This document shows, in pieces, positions 51,706-60,131 of a stretch of 64,000 nucleotides of DNA. Positions within the stretch are counted from its first letter, which is position 1; each line of letters begins with the position of its first letter. A model generated the notes under the pieces. That model saw nothing but the letters and a program-made list of their open reading frames with translations. It had not been told where the DNA came from and ran no database searches. The position numbers and the translations under genes are program-made. The DNA is from an alpha proteobacterium BAL199 (GTDB lineage: Bacteria > Pseudomonadota > Alphaproteobacteria > Thalassobaculales > Thalassobaculaceae): assembly GCA_000171835.1 (NCBI GenBank), contig ABHC01000003.1:248001-312000 (forward strand), given 5' to 3'.

Positions 51706-51738
51706 CACTGCGGGCCGGCTTTGCACCGACCCGCAGTG
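51706..51738. terminator. Hairpin between convergent genes
   Basis: CACTGCGGG (51706-51714) and CCCGCAGTG (51730-51738) form a perfect 9-bp stem with a 15-base loop, between the convergent amidohydrolase and dctM genes. No T tract follows on either strand, so it is at best a weak bidirectional terminator or an RNA-stabilising 3' hairpin. Confidence 0.4.
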
Positions 51739-51749
51739 ACGCCCCCACG

Positions 51750-53060
51750 TCAGTTCAGCAACGTCTTCGGCAGCCAGGTGATGATTTCCGGCCAGATCAT
51801 GAACACCGCCACCGTGATGAAGTCGGCAATCACGAACGGCCCGACACCGCGGAACACGGTCGACACCGGAATGTCCGGCCGGACCGCAGCCACCACGAAA
51901 CAGTTCAGGCCGATAGGCGGTGTAACCAGGCAGACCTCGGCCATCTTCACGACGATGATGCCGAACCAGATCGAGTCATAGCCGAGCGCCATCACCGCCG
52001 GATACACCACTGGCAGCGTGAGCAGCAGCATGCCGATCGCGTCCATGAACATGCCGAGGATCGCGTAGGCGATCAGGATGCAGACCATCACCACCCACGG
52101 CTCGAACGGCAGCGAGACGATGAAGTTGCTGAACTGCTCCGGCAACCCGGCGAAGCCGAGGAACCGCACGAACACCAGCACACCCCAGATCAGGCTGAAA
52201 ATCATGACCGTCAGCTTGGCGGTGTCGAGCAGGGTCTCCCTCAGCGCCGGCCACCGCATGCCCTTGGCGAACGCCATCAGGAACACCACGAACGCGCCGA
52301 GCGCACCGGCCTCGGTCGGCGTCGCCCAGCCGTAGTACATTGCGCTGAAGATGATGATGACGACGGCAAGCACCGGAAACGTGCCGGGAACCGCCTTGAC
52401 CCGGTCCGTCCAGGTGTAGCCGCGGATCGCCGGCCCGACCTTCGGGTCGATCTTGGCCCAGATCAGGATGATCGCCACGTAGATCAACGCCGAGACCAGT
52501 CCAGGAATGAACCCGGCAAGCAGCAATTGCCCGACCGACTCCTCCACGATGATCGCGTAGATTACTAGGATGGCGCTTGGTGGAATCAGAGTCGCCAGGG
52601 TTCCACCGGCCGCGACCACGCCAGCGGCCATGCTTCGGGAATAGCCAGCCGCCAGCATCTCCGGGATCGCGACCCGCGCGAACACCGCGGCCGTTGCGGT
52701 CGACGCGCCCGACACGGCGGCAAACCCGGCCGTCGCCATAACCGATGCCACCGCCAGTCCACCGGGAAGCCAGCCGAGCCACTTGCGTGCAGCGTCGAAC
52801 AACGCCGCGGTGATACCGGCGTGGAAGGCGAGGTAGCCGATGAGGATGAACATCGGCAGCACCGATAAGGTGTAAGTGACCGATTTCGAGTGCGGGATCG
52901 TTCCGACGATCCCGGCGCCGGCTTCCCAGCCGATGATCGCGACCAGTCCGAAGAGACCCACAAGCGACGCTGCCAGATAGACGCGAACCCCGATCAGAAT
53001 CAGGGTCAGCAGGGCGGCAACGCCGATCAGCCCGATGGTGTCGTTGCTGAGTTCGGTCAC
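51750..53060 (-). CDS. TRAP transporter large permease
   Basis: A 436-residue DctM-type protein with about twelve hydrophobic segments and the family's 'SGASTATAAVFARVAIPEMLAAGYSRSMAAGVVAAGGTLATLIPPSAILVIYAI' region (seen as GGTLATLIPPSAILVIYAI). The C-terminal half ends 'LITVAVFMIWPEIITWLP' (as DFITVAVFMIWPEI). It is the sodium-coupled transport subunit. Starts with GTG overlapping the dctQ stop (GTGA), so the two subunits are translationally coupled. Confidence 0.92.
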   Translation of the reverse strand: MTELSNDTIGLIGVAALLTLILIGVRVYLAASLVGLFGLVAIIGWEAGAGIVGTIPHSKSVTYTLSVLPMFILIGYLAFHAGITAALFDAARKWLGWLPGGLAVASVMATAGFAAVSGASTATAAVFARVAIPEMLAAGYSRSMAAGVVAAGGTLATLIPPSAILVIYAIIVEESVGQLLLAGFIPGLVSALIYVAIILIWAKIDPKVGPAIRGYTWTDRVKAVPGTFPVLAVVIIIFSAMYYGWATPTEAGALGAFVVFLMAFAKGMRWPALRETLLDTAKLTVMIFSLIWGVLVFVRFLGFAGLPEQFSNFIVSLPFEPWVVMVCILIAYAILGMFMDAIGMLLLTLPVVYPAVMALGYDSIWFGIIVVKMAEVCLVTPPIGLNCFVVAAVRPDIPVSTVFRGVGPFVIADFITVAVFMIWPEIITWLPKTLLN

Positions 53061-53719
53061 GCGCCGGTCCTCCGTTCGGTTCCGTCGTCGTCAACGGCAA
53101 TGACGCCGGCCTCGGCCGCCTCCCCCTTCGCCAATTCACGAACATCGGCGATCAGCGGAACCGCAACGGGTGTCGCGTTCGAATTGAGGAACAACCGGAC
53201 ATATCCGACGAGGTTGACGACCAGTCGCAGGAACAGCATTGCAAACGCGAACGGAATCAGCATCTTCGACGGCCACCACGGGATCTGAGCGTCGATCGTG
53301 GAGTCGCCGTATTCGTAGGCCCGCATGGCGTGATCCCAGCCGAAGTAGATCAGCACAGCGATCACGAACAGGCCGAGCACCTGACCGGCTGCCTCCGCCA
53401 ACCACAGCGGCTTGCCCTTCAATTTGCCGACGAACAACTCCATGCGAACGTGGCCGTTGACCCGCTCGCAATAGGCGATCGCCAGGAAGGCAAAGACCGC
53501 AATCGACATCTCGACGGCGTCGATGTAGCCGAAGATCGGCATGTTGAAGAGTTTGCGACCGAGGATCTGGCTGACGCCGACCAGCATCAACACGAAGATG
53601 AAGATGCCGGACGCGATGGCCGTGAAGCGTTCGACCGATGCAAGGATGCGGTCGATGCGGTCGATCGTACGGCCGCCGCCGACTTCCATCTCGGGAGTCC
53701 AGGCCATGGGCTGGGTCAT
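53057..53719 (-). CDS. TRAP transporter small permease
   Basis: A 220-residue DctQ-type protein with four TM segments ('IASGIFIFVLMLVGVSQILGR'; 'AVEMSIAVFAFLAIAYCERV'; 'AGQVLGLFVIAVLIYFGW'; 'MLIPFAFAMLFLRLVVNLVG') and long hydrophilic ends. Together with DctM it forms the membrane part. It is separated from dctP by a strong hairpin, which should lower its expression relative to the binding protein. Confidence 0.9.
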   Translation of the reverse strand: MTQPMAWTPEMEVGGGRTIDRIDRILASVERFTAIASGIFIFVLMLVGVSQILGRKLFNMPIFGYIDAVEMSIAVFAFLAIAYCERVNGHVRMELFVGKLKGKPLWLAEAAGQVLGLFVIAVLIYFGWDHAMRAYEYGDSTIDAQIPWWPSKMLIPFAFAMLFLRLVVNLVGYVRLFLNSNATPVAVPLIADVRELAKGEAAEAGVIAVDDDGTERRTGA

Positions 53720-53770
53720 GTCCTAAGCCCTTTCAGTTGCCATTGGATGCGTGGTGCCGGATCGGATGCA

Positions 53771-53803
53771 AAGAAGGGCCGTGCGGTCGGCACGGCCCTT
53801 CTT
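53771..53803 (-). terminator. Hairpin between dctP and dctQ
   Basis: AAGAAGGGCCGTGC (53771-53784) and GCACGGCCCTTCTT (53790-53803) form a perfect 14-bp stem with a 5-base loop. Read leftward (the operon direction), the stem is followed by TTTGC, a weak T tract. It fits a partial terminator or mRNA-protecting hairpin directly after the binding-protein gene, so that dctP is made in excess of the permease subunits. Confidence 0.8.
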
Positions 53804-53821
53804 CCAATCACAGCCGCGAGA

Positions 53822-54868
53822 TTACTTCTTGGCGGCGATGGCCTTGTCGGCTTCCGCAACGATGAAATCAAGAAGCGCCTGGGCGTCGAACTTGTCCTTG
53901 TTCTCCGCAACCCACTGGTCCCAAACCGGCTGGCCGGCGACCTTACGGAACTCCTTGAGCTGGTCGTCGGTATAGACGATTTCCTTCAGCTTGGCCTTGA
54001 ACATCGGCAGGTTCTTCTCGTCGATGTCGTGGTAGGCCTTGATCTGGACCTTATAGGCGGACGGCTTCAGGTCCATCAGCAGCTTCTGGTACTGCGGCGG
54101 CAGCTTGGCGTAGGCGTCCTTGTTGAGGACGGCCGCACACTCCGCCGTGCCCGGCGACATGTTCGCGGTGAACCAGTCGCTGATTTCGTGAATTTTGTAC
54201 GCAGCGTGCGAATAGGTGTACGGGAACGACGCTGCATCCATCGTGCCGCGCTCCATACCGGTATAGACCTCGGTCGCCGGCACGGTGGTCAGGGTCGAGC
54301 CCAGCTTCTCCATCGCGGTACCGATACCGCCGCCGGCCCGGACCCGCTTGCCCGACCAACCCGCCAGGGTCGTCGGCGCATCGCCCTTGCCGAGGAACTC
54401 GTACTGCGGCAGCAGCGCCGAGAAGTACGGCATGGCGTTCCAGTTCGCCATGTCGGCCACGAACGTCGGATGGGCCATCGCGGCCTCACGCACCTTCATG
54501 GAGACTTCGAGGTCGCCGAGCGGCAGGAACGGCATGGTCATGACCATCCACGCCGGGTTCTTGCCCGGGTGGTAGAAATTGCAGAACTGGGCGGCCTGGA
54601 AGGCGCCGATCTTGATCCCGTCAAGATTTTCCCGCGCCTTCGACAGCGCTTCACCGTAATGAATCTTCATGGTGAAGTTGCCGCCGGTCTTCTCGGCGAG
54701 TTGAGCCGCGATGTACTCGACACCGACCGTAAACGCGCGCTCCTTACCCCAGGTTGAGAGGTTCCAGTAGACCTTCGGGCCCTCAACCTCGGCAGCCTGC
54801 ACGGTGGCGAGGCTGAAGGTGCAAGCTCCGGCAATCATAGCGACGCGAGCAAGCGTCTTGAATGTCAT
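53822..54868 (-). CDS. TRAP transporter substrate-binding protein (DctP)
   Basis: A 348-residue periplasmic protein with a signal peptide (MTFKTLARVAMIAGACTFSLATVQAA). The mature part follows the DctP fold: 'NFTMKIHYGEALSKARENLDGIKIGAFQAAQFCNFYHPGKNP', 'LAGWSGKRVRAGGGIGTAMEKLGSTLTTVPATEVYTGMERGTMDAASFPYTYSHA', where the Arg of GKRVRAGG contacts the ligand carboxylate. GCGGAGG precedes the ATG at 54868. Ligand: an organic acid, exact nature unknown. It is the first gene of the transporter operon. Confidence 0.92.
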   Translation of the reverse strand: MTFKTLARVAMIAGACTFSLATVQAAEVEGPKVYWNLSTWGKERAFTVGVEYIAAQLAEKTGGNFTMKIHYGEALSKARENLDGIKIGAFQAAQFCNFYHPGKNPAWMVMTMPFLPLGDLEVSMKVREAAMAHPTFVADMANWNAMPYFSALLPQYEFLGKGDAPTTLAGWSGKRVRAGGGIGTAMEKLGSTLTTVPATEVYTGMERGTMDAASFPYTYSHAAYKIHEISDWFTANMSPGTAECAAVLNKDAYAKLPPQYQKLLMDLKPSAYKVQIKAYHDIDEKNLPMFKAKLKEIVYTDDQLKEFRKVAGQPVWDQWVAENKDKFDAQALLDFIVAEADKAIAAKK

Positions 54869-55082
54869 AATGTCCTCCGCTGTAACTTTTCTTGTGCATC
54901 CCGACACTCGCCAAGGCGAGCGGGCTCGATCAATATGCAGATCCGTCGCGCCCCACCGCGACCTCCCATCGTGCCACTGAATGGCACCCCCTGCCGACGG
55001 CACACCGCCGGAGAGCTTTCCGAAGTGTGACCGGCTCAGCCAGGAACGACAAGACACCAAGCTGAACCGTGCCGGTTACCTG

Positions 55083-55092
55083 TGTATACAAT
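55083..55092. promoter_or_regulatory. TGTATACA palindrome upstream of dctP
   Basis: TGTATACA followed by AT lies between the TRAP operon and the upstream dehydrogenase gene. It resembles the TTGTATACAA type of GntR/FCD operators that often control organic-acid TRAP operons. No regulator gene is adjacent. Confidence 0.35.
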
Positions 55093-55120
55093 CATATCGC
55101 CGCAAGGCAAACGCCACCTG

Positions 55121-55993
55121 TCACATCGGTTCGCCGGTGAATAACTTGAGAACCGCGATCCCGTCCAGGTCCTCATGCCCGCGCGCCGCCATCAGGCGGA
55201 ACAGTTCAGCGGCCTGCGTCGACATCGGAATCGCCGCCTTCACGTCATGCGCAAGATCATGAACCATGTCGAGGTCTTTGAGGACCTGACGGAGATAGCC
55301 GGCCGGCGCGTAGTCCCGCGCGATCATCCGCGGCCACATCGCCCGCATGAGGTTGGAGCCGGCGTAGCCACTGCCCAGTGCGTCGACCAGTTTCCCGGTG
55401 TCGACGCCGCCGCGTTCCGCAAGGTTCAAAGCCTCTGCCAAGACCACGAAGTTGGTCAGCACGCACACCTGGTTGACCATTTTGGTCACCTGCCCGGCAC
55501 CGACCGGGCCCACATGAACCAGGCTGGCGGCAAGCCCGTCCAGCACCGGACGGGCCCGAGCCATGTCGGCATCGCCGGCACCAGCCATGATCGCGAGCTT
55601 GCCTGCCGTGGCGGCCGGCGGTCCGCCGGACACCGGCGCATCGACCCATCCGGCACCAGTCGCTGTCTTCAATCGCTCAGCCATTGCGGTGGTGCGCGCC
55701 ACCACGGTCGTCGAGAAATCCACCAGCACGGCGTCGCGACCAATCGTCTCCGCAGCACCGCTTGCGCCGAAGATCGCCTGCTCGAGATTGTCGGTAGTGG
55801 TCACGCAGGTCAGGATGAGATCGGCGCCATCGGCAGCCCGTGCCGGGGAGTCCGCAGGCGAAACGCCCCATTCGGACGCCGCCAGACGCCGCTCCTGACG
55901 CGGGTCGAAGCCGGCCACCTCATGCTCGAGTTCGATCAGTCGGCGCGTAAAGCCCTCACCCATCAAGCCAAGGCCGAGAAATCCGATGCGCAT
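55121..55993 (-). CDS. Beta-hydroxyacid dehydrogenase (3-HIBADH-like)
   Basis: A 290-residue NAD(P)-binding protein: 'MRIGFLGLGLMGEGFTRRL' (GxGxxG), the substrate motif 'WVDAPVSGGPPAATAGKLAIM', and the catalytic Lys in 'GAGQVTKMVNQVCVLTNFVVLAEAL'. This is the 3-hydroxyisobutyrate dehydrogenase / tartronate semialdehyde reductase family. It lies upstream of the TRAP operon in the same direction, separated by about 250 bases. Substrate may be the acid imported by the transporter (inference). Confidence 0.9.
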   Translation of the reverse strand: MRIGFLGLGLMGEGFTRRLIELEHEVAGFDPRQERRLAASEWGVSPADSPARAADGADLILTCVTTTDNLEQAIFGASGAAETIGRDAVLVDFSTTVVARTTAMAERLKTATGAGWVDAPVSGGPPAATAGKLAIMAGAGDADMARARPVLDGLAASLVHVGPVGAGQVTKMVNQVCVLTNFVVLAEALNLAERGGVDTGKLVDALGSGYAGSNLMRAMWPRMIARDYAPAGYLRQVLKDLDMVHDLAHDVKAAIPMSTQAAELFRLMAARGHEDLDGIAVLKLFTGEPM

Positions 55994-56061
55994 CGTCCAC
56001 TCCCTGAGAGGTTTACCCGGGAGCCTACGACGATGCGCCGTGCTGCATAAGTCGGCGATGT

Positions 56062-57012
56062 TCAGTGAAGCTTGGGGCCTTTCAACAGATCGCGGCGGGC
56101 GATCGACTCGATGGTCAGCTCCAGCAGCTCGCCGTCGCGCGCCACGGTCAGCGGAACCGACACGCCCGCTGGACCGACTGCCCAGACCTGGCGCAGAAAA
56201 TCGGCAAGGCTGGCAACCGGCCGACCGTCGACCTTGGCGATGCCATCACCGACCTGGACGTCGGCCTGATCGGCTGGCCCGCCGTCGGTGAGGCCCGCAA
56301 CCACCAGCCGGTTCTCCACTTCGGTACCGTACAAGCCAAGCCACGGTCGGGCCGGGCGGCTCGAGCGTCCGTAGGTCGTTAGGTCGTCGTAGATCGGCTT
56401 CAGCAGGTCGATCGGCACCACCATGTTGCCGTCCACCGGCTGGCCACCGCCTTGCGACTGCTGGATGAACAGCGAGCCAATACCGAGCAGCCGGCCGTCG
56501 GCGCCGATCATTGCGCTGCCGCCCCAGTTCGAATGGGCCGGTGCGGTGAAGATCGCCTCGTCGATCAGGTACTCCCAGTAACCGGCGAACTCGCGCACAC
56601 CGATAACCTGGGCCTTGACGGTCGATCGCCGACCGCCGTGGCCCGCCAGCACCACCGCGTCACCTTCCCGGACTGCGGATGAATCACCCAGTTCCATCGC
56701 CGGAAGATCCAGCGGACCGAGCGCCTGGACCAACCCGAAGCCGGTTTCCTGGTCGTAGCCAAGCACCGTGCCCGACACTGCGCGGCCGCGGTTGTCGGTA
56801 ATCCAGATCGTCTCGGCCTCGGTCACCAGATAGCCGATCGTCAGGACCAGCCCGTCTTCGCGAATGACCACGCCATTGCCTGACCGCTCTGTGCCAAGCA
56901 GCGAAGCGGTGAACGCATCGTCAGGAATGAGAGTCTTGAGCCCAACGACCGACGAAAGCACCTTATTGAGGTCGTAGGCCAAATGCTCCTGCCGCGGATC
57001 ATGTTCCGACAT
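56062..57012 (-). CDS. HtrA-like trypsin-fold protein with PDZ, catalytic triad lost
   Basis: A 316-residue protein with the order of HtrA: trypsin-like core (about 20-200) and a PDZ domain (about 225-310; 'VVAGLTDGGPADQADVQVGDGIAKVDGRPVASL'). All three catalytic positions are changed: the His site reads TIGYLV (58-63) rather than TNxHVV, the Asp site reads TGFGLVQ (Gly91), and the Ser site reads SNWGGSA (Trp163) rather than GNSGGP. No signal peptide is seen, so it is probably cytoplasmic. ATG 57012 follows GGGAAG. It sits downstream of the NAGGN genes. Likely a non-proteolytic chaperone or scaffold. Confidence 0.8.
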   Translation of the reverse strand: MSEHDPRQEHLAYDLNKVLSSVVGLKTLIPDDAFTASLLGTERSGNGVVIREDGLVLTIGYLVTEAETIWITDNRGRAVSGTVLGYDQETGFGLVQALGPLDLPAMELGDSSAVREGDAVVLAGHGGRRSTVKAQVIGVREFAGYWEYLIDEAIFTAPAHSNWGGSAMIGADGRLLGIGSLFIQQSQGGGQPVDGNMVVPIDLLKPIYDDLTTYGRSSRPARPWLGLYGTEVENRLVVAGLTDGGPADQADVQVGDGIAKVDGRPVASLADFLRQVWAVGPAGVSVPLTVARDGELLELTIESIARRDLLKGPKLH

Positions 57013-57154
57013 GGCTTCCCGTCTGTTGTCGGTTTCGGTCCAAAAATGCGCTGAGGGACGTCCGGACCGCGCCGCCCCCAAACGCCGGAACCAGTTTAGC
57101 ACGCCCGCCGGGCTTGCGCGCGATATCTAGAACTACCTTGCTGGGAGGACCACG

Positions 57155-58321
57155 CTACTCCTGCGCATCCGGGAAACCGTCGATCGGACCGATTTCGATT
57201 TCGTCGCGCGCAACGACCGGAGGGCTCATCACGTACACCGCAACCAATCGCGCCAATGCGGTTAATGAATCGATGTGCACCCGCTCCCAGCCGTGGCTCG
57301 CGTCCAGCCCGAAGGCCACCAGGGCGGTGCGGATGTCATTGCCGGCCTCGATCGCCGACGCCGCATCGCATCGGTAGTGCTTGAACACATCCCGCTTGTG
57401 ATCGATGCCGTACCGGCGCGCCAGGTCGATCAAGCCGTGGGTCAGGTGGTAGTCGAACGGGCCGGTCATGTCGCCCATGGCGACGGTGACGCCGTACTCC
57501 GACGAATTCTGCCCCGGCGCGACCGTGGCGTTGTCGACAGCCAGCAGTTCTGCCACGTCGCCGTGCAGCACGGCTGACGCGCCGGACCCGGTCTCTTCGG
57601 AGATCGTGAACAGGAAATGACAGTCGACCGGCAGTTTGGCATCGGTTTCCGTCAGCGCCGACAGCACCTCCATCATGGCCGCCACGCCGGCCTTGTCGTC
57701 CAGGTGCCGGGCGTTGATGAAGCCGGTGTCGGTCACCTCCGGCTGTGGGTCGATCGCAACGATATCGCCGACATGGAAGGCCCGGGCGACCAGGTCCTCT
57801 TCACTGGACACTCGGTCGTCGACCCGGATCTCCAGGTTGTCCCAGTGGGACGGCTGGGTCTCGATCTCGTCGTCGTAGACGTGGCCGGACGCCTTCAGCG
57901 GCAGGATCGTGCCGCGGCGCGGCCCGGCCTCAGTGAAGACCGAGACGCGGGCACCTTCGGCAAACCGTGCGGCCCAGGTACCGATCGGCCGGACGGACAG
58001 CCGGCCGTTCGGCTTCAACCGAGTTACCTGCGCGCCGAGCGTGTCGACATGGCCGACCACCGCCCGATCAGGGCTGCTGACCTCGCCCTTCAGATTGGCT
58101 CGGATTGCGCCTCGCCGGGTCAACTCGTAGTCGATGCCGCGATCGTGCAGCCAGCCGCACAGGTAGCGCACGATGCTGTCGGTGTAGCCGGACGGACTCG
58201 GGATCGCCTCCAGGTTCAGCAGATGGTCGAGAATCCGCCGACCCTCAATGGCCGACAGGGTGCGGGAGGCATCACCATAGGCGCGCAGTCGCTCCTCGGC
58301 AGACCTATCGAGCGGCGGCAT
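57155..58321 (-). CDS. NAGGN-system M42-type peptidase
   Basis: A 388-residue zinc aminopeptidase-like protein. Metal ligands: His/Asp in VVGHVDTLGAQ, 'ARHLDDKAGVAAMMEVLSAL', the base Glu pair in 'FTISEETGSGA', Asp in 'LLAVDNATVAPGQ' and a C-terminal His. It follows the two NAGGN synthesis genes and overlaps the upstream one by 17 bases; its GAGGAG site lies inside that gene. In other bacteria this gene belongs to the NAGGN operon and is presumed to hydrolyse the dipeptide or a precursor. Confidence 0.88.
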   Translation of the reverse strand: MPPLDRSAEERLRAYGDASRTLSAIEGRRILDHLLNLEAIPSPSGYTDSIVRYLCGWLHDRGIDYELTRRGAIRANLKGEVSSPDRAVVGHVDTLGAQVTRLKPNGRLSVRPIGTWAARFAEGARVSVFTEAGPRRGTILPLKASGHVYDDEIETQPSHWDNLEIRVDDRVSSEEDLVARAFHVGDIVAIDPQPEVTDTGFINARHLDDKAGVAAMMEVLSALTETDAKLPVDCHFLFTISEETGSGASAVLHGDVAELLAVDNATVAPGQNSSEYGVTVAMGDMTGPFDYHLTHGLIDLARRYGIDHKRDVFKHYRCDAASAIEAGNDIRTALVAFGLDASHGWERVHIDSLTALARLVAVYVMSPPVVARDEIEIGPIDGFPDAQE

Positions 58322-60113
58322 GTCTGGTCTCCTCGGTCATTCGTTGGCCTCCAGGACGCGCGGCCCGGTCGATCGTATGCGGGAACAGCATGTCGACGAA
58401 GCGCTCGGCGGTCGGCTGCGGCTCATGATTGGCAAGGCCAGGCCGTTCATTAGCCTCGACGATCACATAGTCGTCGGCTGCCGGGTCCGGCACCAGGAAG
58501 TCGAACCCGACCAGCGGGATGCTGAGCGCACGCGATGCCTCTTCGGCGGCCAACGCTAGGCGCGGCGAGAGGATCGGCGTGACGTCGTGGATGGTCCCGC
58601 CGGTGTGAAGGTTAGCCGTCTTGCGAACTGCCAAGTGCTGCCCGGCGGGCAGGACGGAGTCGTAGCCATATCCAGCGAGCGAAATGCATCGTTCGGTCTC
58701 GGCATCGACCGGAATGCGGCTTTCACCGCCGGTCGCGGCGGCACGCCGACGGCTCTGCTTTTCGATCAGCGTTCGTACCGTCGACGTACCGTCGCCAACC
58801 AGGCTGGCCGGCTTGCGGATGGCCGCCGCCACCAGCTTGTGGTCAATCACGATCAGCCGCAGATCGTCGCCGGTGCAGAACTCCTCCAGAAGAACCCGGT
58901 CGGAAACCCCGTACGCGGCGTCGATCGCCCGGCGCATATCGTCGACGTCGCTGATGTCGACGGCAATACCGCGGCCTTGCTCGCCCTTGGCCGGCTTCAC
59001 CACAATCCGGCCATAGGTCTCCAGGAACGCTTCGTCATCCTCGTCGTCGGTGACCTCGCGCTGTTCCGGGACCCGGAATCCCTGGCGCTTCAGCAATCTG
59101 GAGGTGATCGCCTTGTCATCACACCGACTGAACGCGACCGCGCTGGTCAGTTCCGACAGCGATTCTCGGCAGGCAACCCGGCGACCGCCGTGGACCAGCG
59201 TGAACAGACCGGCGTCCTCGTCCTCGATCTCCACCCCGATGCCACGCCGCCGGGCCTCGTTGATGATGATGCGGGCGTAGGGATTGAGCTGCGCCTCCGG
59301 CGCCGGGGCCGAATAGAGCTTCTCGTTGATCGGATTCTTGTACTTCACGCTGAACAACGGCACCCGCTCAAAGCCGAGCTTTTCGTACAACGCAATCGCT
59401 TGCTCGTTGTCGTGCATCACCGACAGATCGATCTGGGCCAGACCTCGCGTCTGGAAGGTCTCAATCAGATGCCGGACCAGCACTTCGCCGATTCCGGGCA
59501 GACTGGCCTGCGGATCCACGGCGAGGCACCACAAGCTCGATCCACGCTCCGGGTCGCCGAACGACAATGCGTGATCGATGCCCGTGACGGTGCCGACCAC
59601 CGCGCCCGAAGCCTCGTCGATCGCCACCAAATGCACGATCCGCCGCGACACCCGATGGTTCAGGAAGAATGCACGGCTCACCTGGATCATCCCGCACTTG
59701 GCGTAGATCTGATTGACAGCCGCCGCGTCATCGCTGGATCGAACGCGCCGGACGAACAATCCTGGCACCCGGTCGCGGCGCGGCCGATAGCGCTGGAAAT
59801 CGAGCCTGAAGGTGTGTGACGGGTCCAGGAACAGCGCCTCGGGCGCCTGGGCCAGCAGAACGTGCGGATCGTTCAGATACACCGCGATGTCACGCTCATC
59901 CGCAGCCTCAGCCCGGATCGCCTCGGTCAACGTCTCTGCGGAGTCGAACGTGTGGCCGAACAGCAGCCGGCCCCAGCCGCAATGCACCACCGCGTTGTCA
60001 TCTGGCGGATCGAGATCCCCCTGCTCGGAATGGCCCGGGTTCCAGGACCGCCGGACCCAGTCGCGAGCCCGCGACCGGCGCTGGCGAAAGGCGGTTTGGT
60101 TGCGATCAGTCAT
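58305..60113 (-). CDS. ngg: N-acetylglutaminylglutamine synthetase
   Basis: A 602-residue fusion. The N-terminal part (about 95-270) is a GNAT acetyltransferase ('SLWCLAVDPQASLPGIGEVLVRHLIETF', 'DNEQAIALYEKLGFERVPLF'). The C-terminal part (about 290-585) is an ATP-grasp ligase ('GRIVVKPAKGEQGRGIAVDI', 'LVGFDFLVPDP', 'YVIVEANERPGLANHEPQP'). The domain order is that of Ngg, which acetylates and joins two glutamines. GGGAG touches an ATG at 60122, so the ATG at 60113 has the better spacing. The start follows the amidotransferase stop by 18 bases. Confidence 0.93.
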   Translation of the reverse strand: MTDRNQTAFRQRRSRARDWVRRSWNPGHSEQGDLDPPDDNAVVHCGWGRLLFGHTFDSAETLTEAIRAEAADERDIAVYLNDPHVLLAQAPEALFLDPSHTFRLDFQRYRPRRDRVPGLFVRRVRSSDDAAAVNQIYAKCGMIQVSRAFFLNHRVSRRIVHLVAIDEASGAVVGTVTGIDHALSFGDPERGSSLWCLAVDPQASLPGIGEVLVRHLIETFQTRGLAQIDLSVMHDNEQAIALYEKLGFERVPLFSVKYKNPINEKLYSAPAPEAQLNPYARIIINEARRRGIGVEIEDEDAGLFTLVHGGRRVACRESLSELTSAVAFSRCDDKAITSRLLKRQGFRVPEQREVTDDEDDEAFLETYGRIVVKPAKGEQGRGIAVDISDVDDMRRAIDAAYGVSDRVLLEEFCTGDDLRLIVIDHKLVAAAIRKPASLVGDGTSTVRTLIEKQSRRRAAATGGESRIPVDAETERCISLAGYGYDSVLPAGQHLAVRKTANLHTGGTIHDVTPILSPRLALAAEEASRALSIPLVGFDFLVPDPAADDYVIVEANERPGLANHEPQPTAERFVDMLFPHTIDRAARPGGQRMTEETRHAAAR

Positions 60114-60131
60114 GGTTTTCATTCTCCCGTG

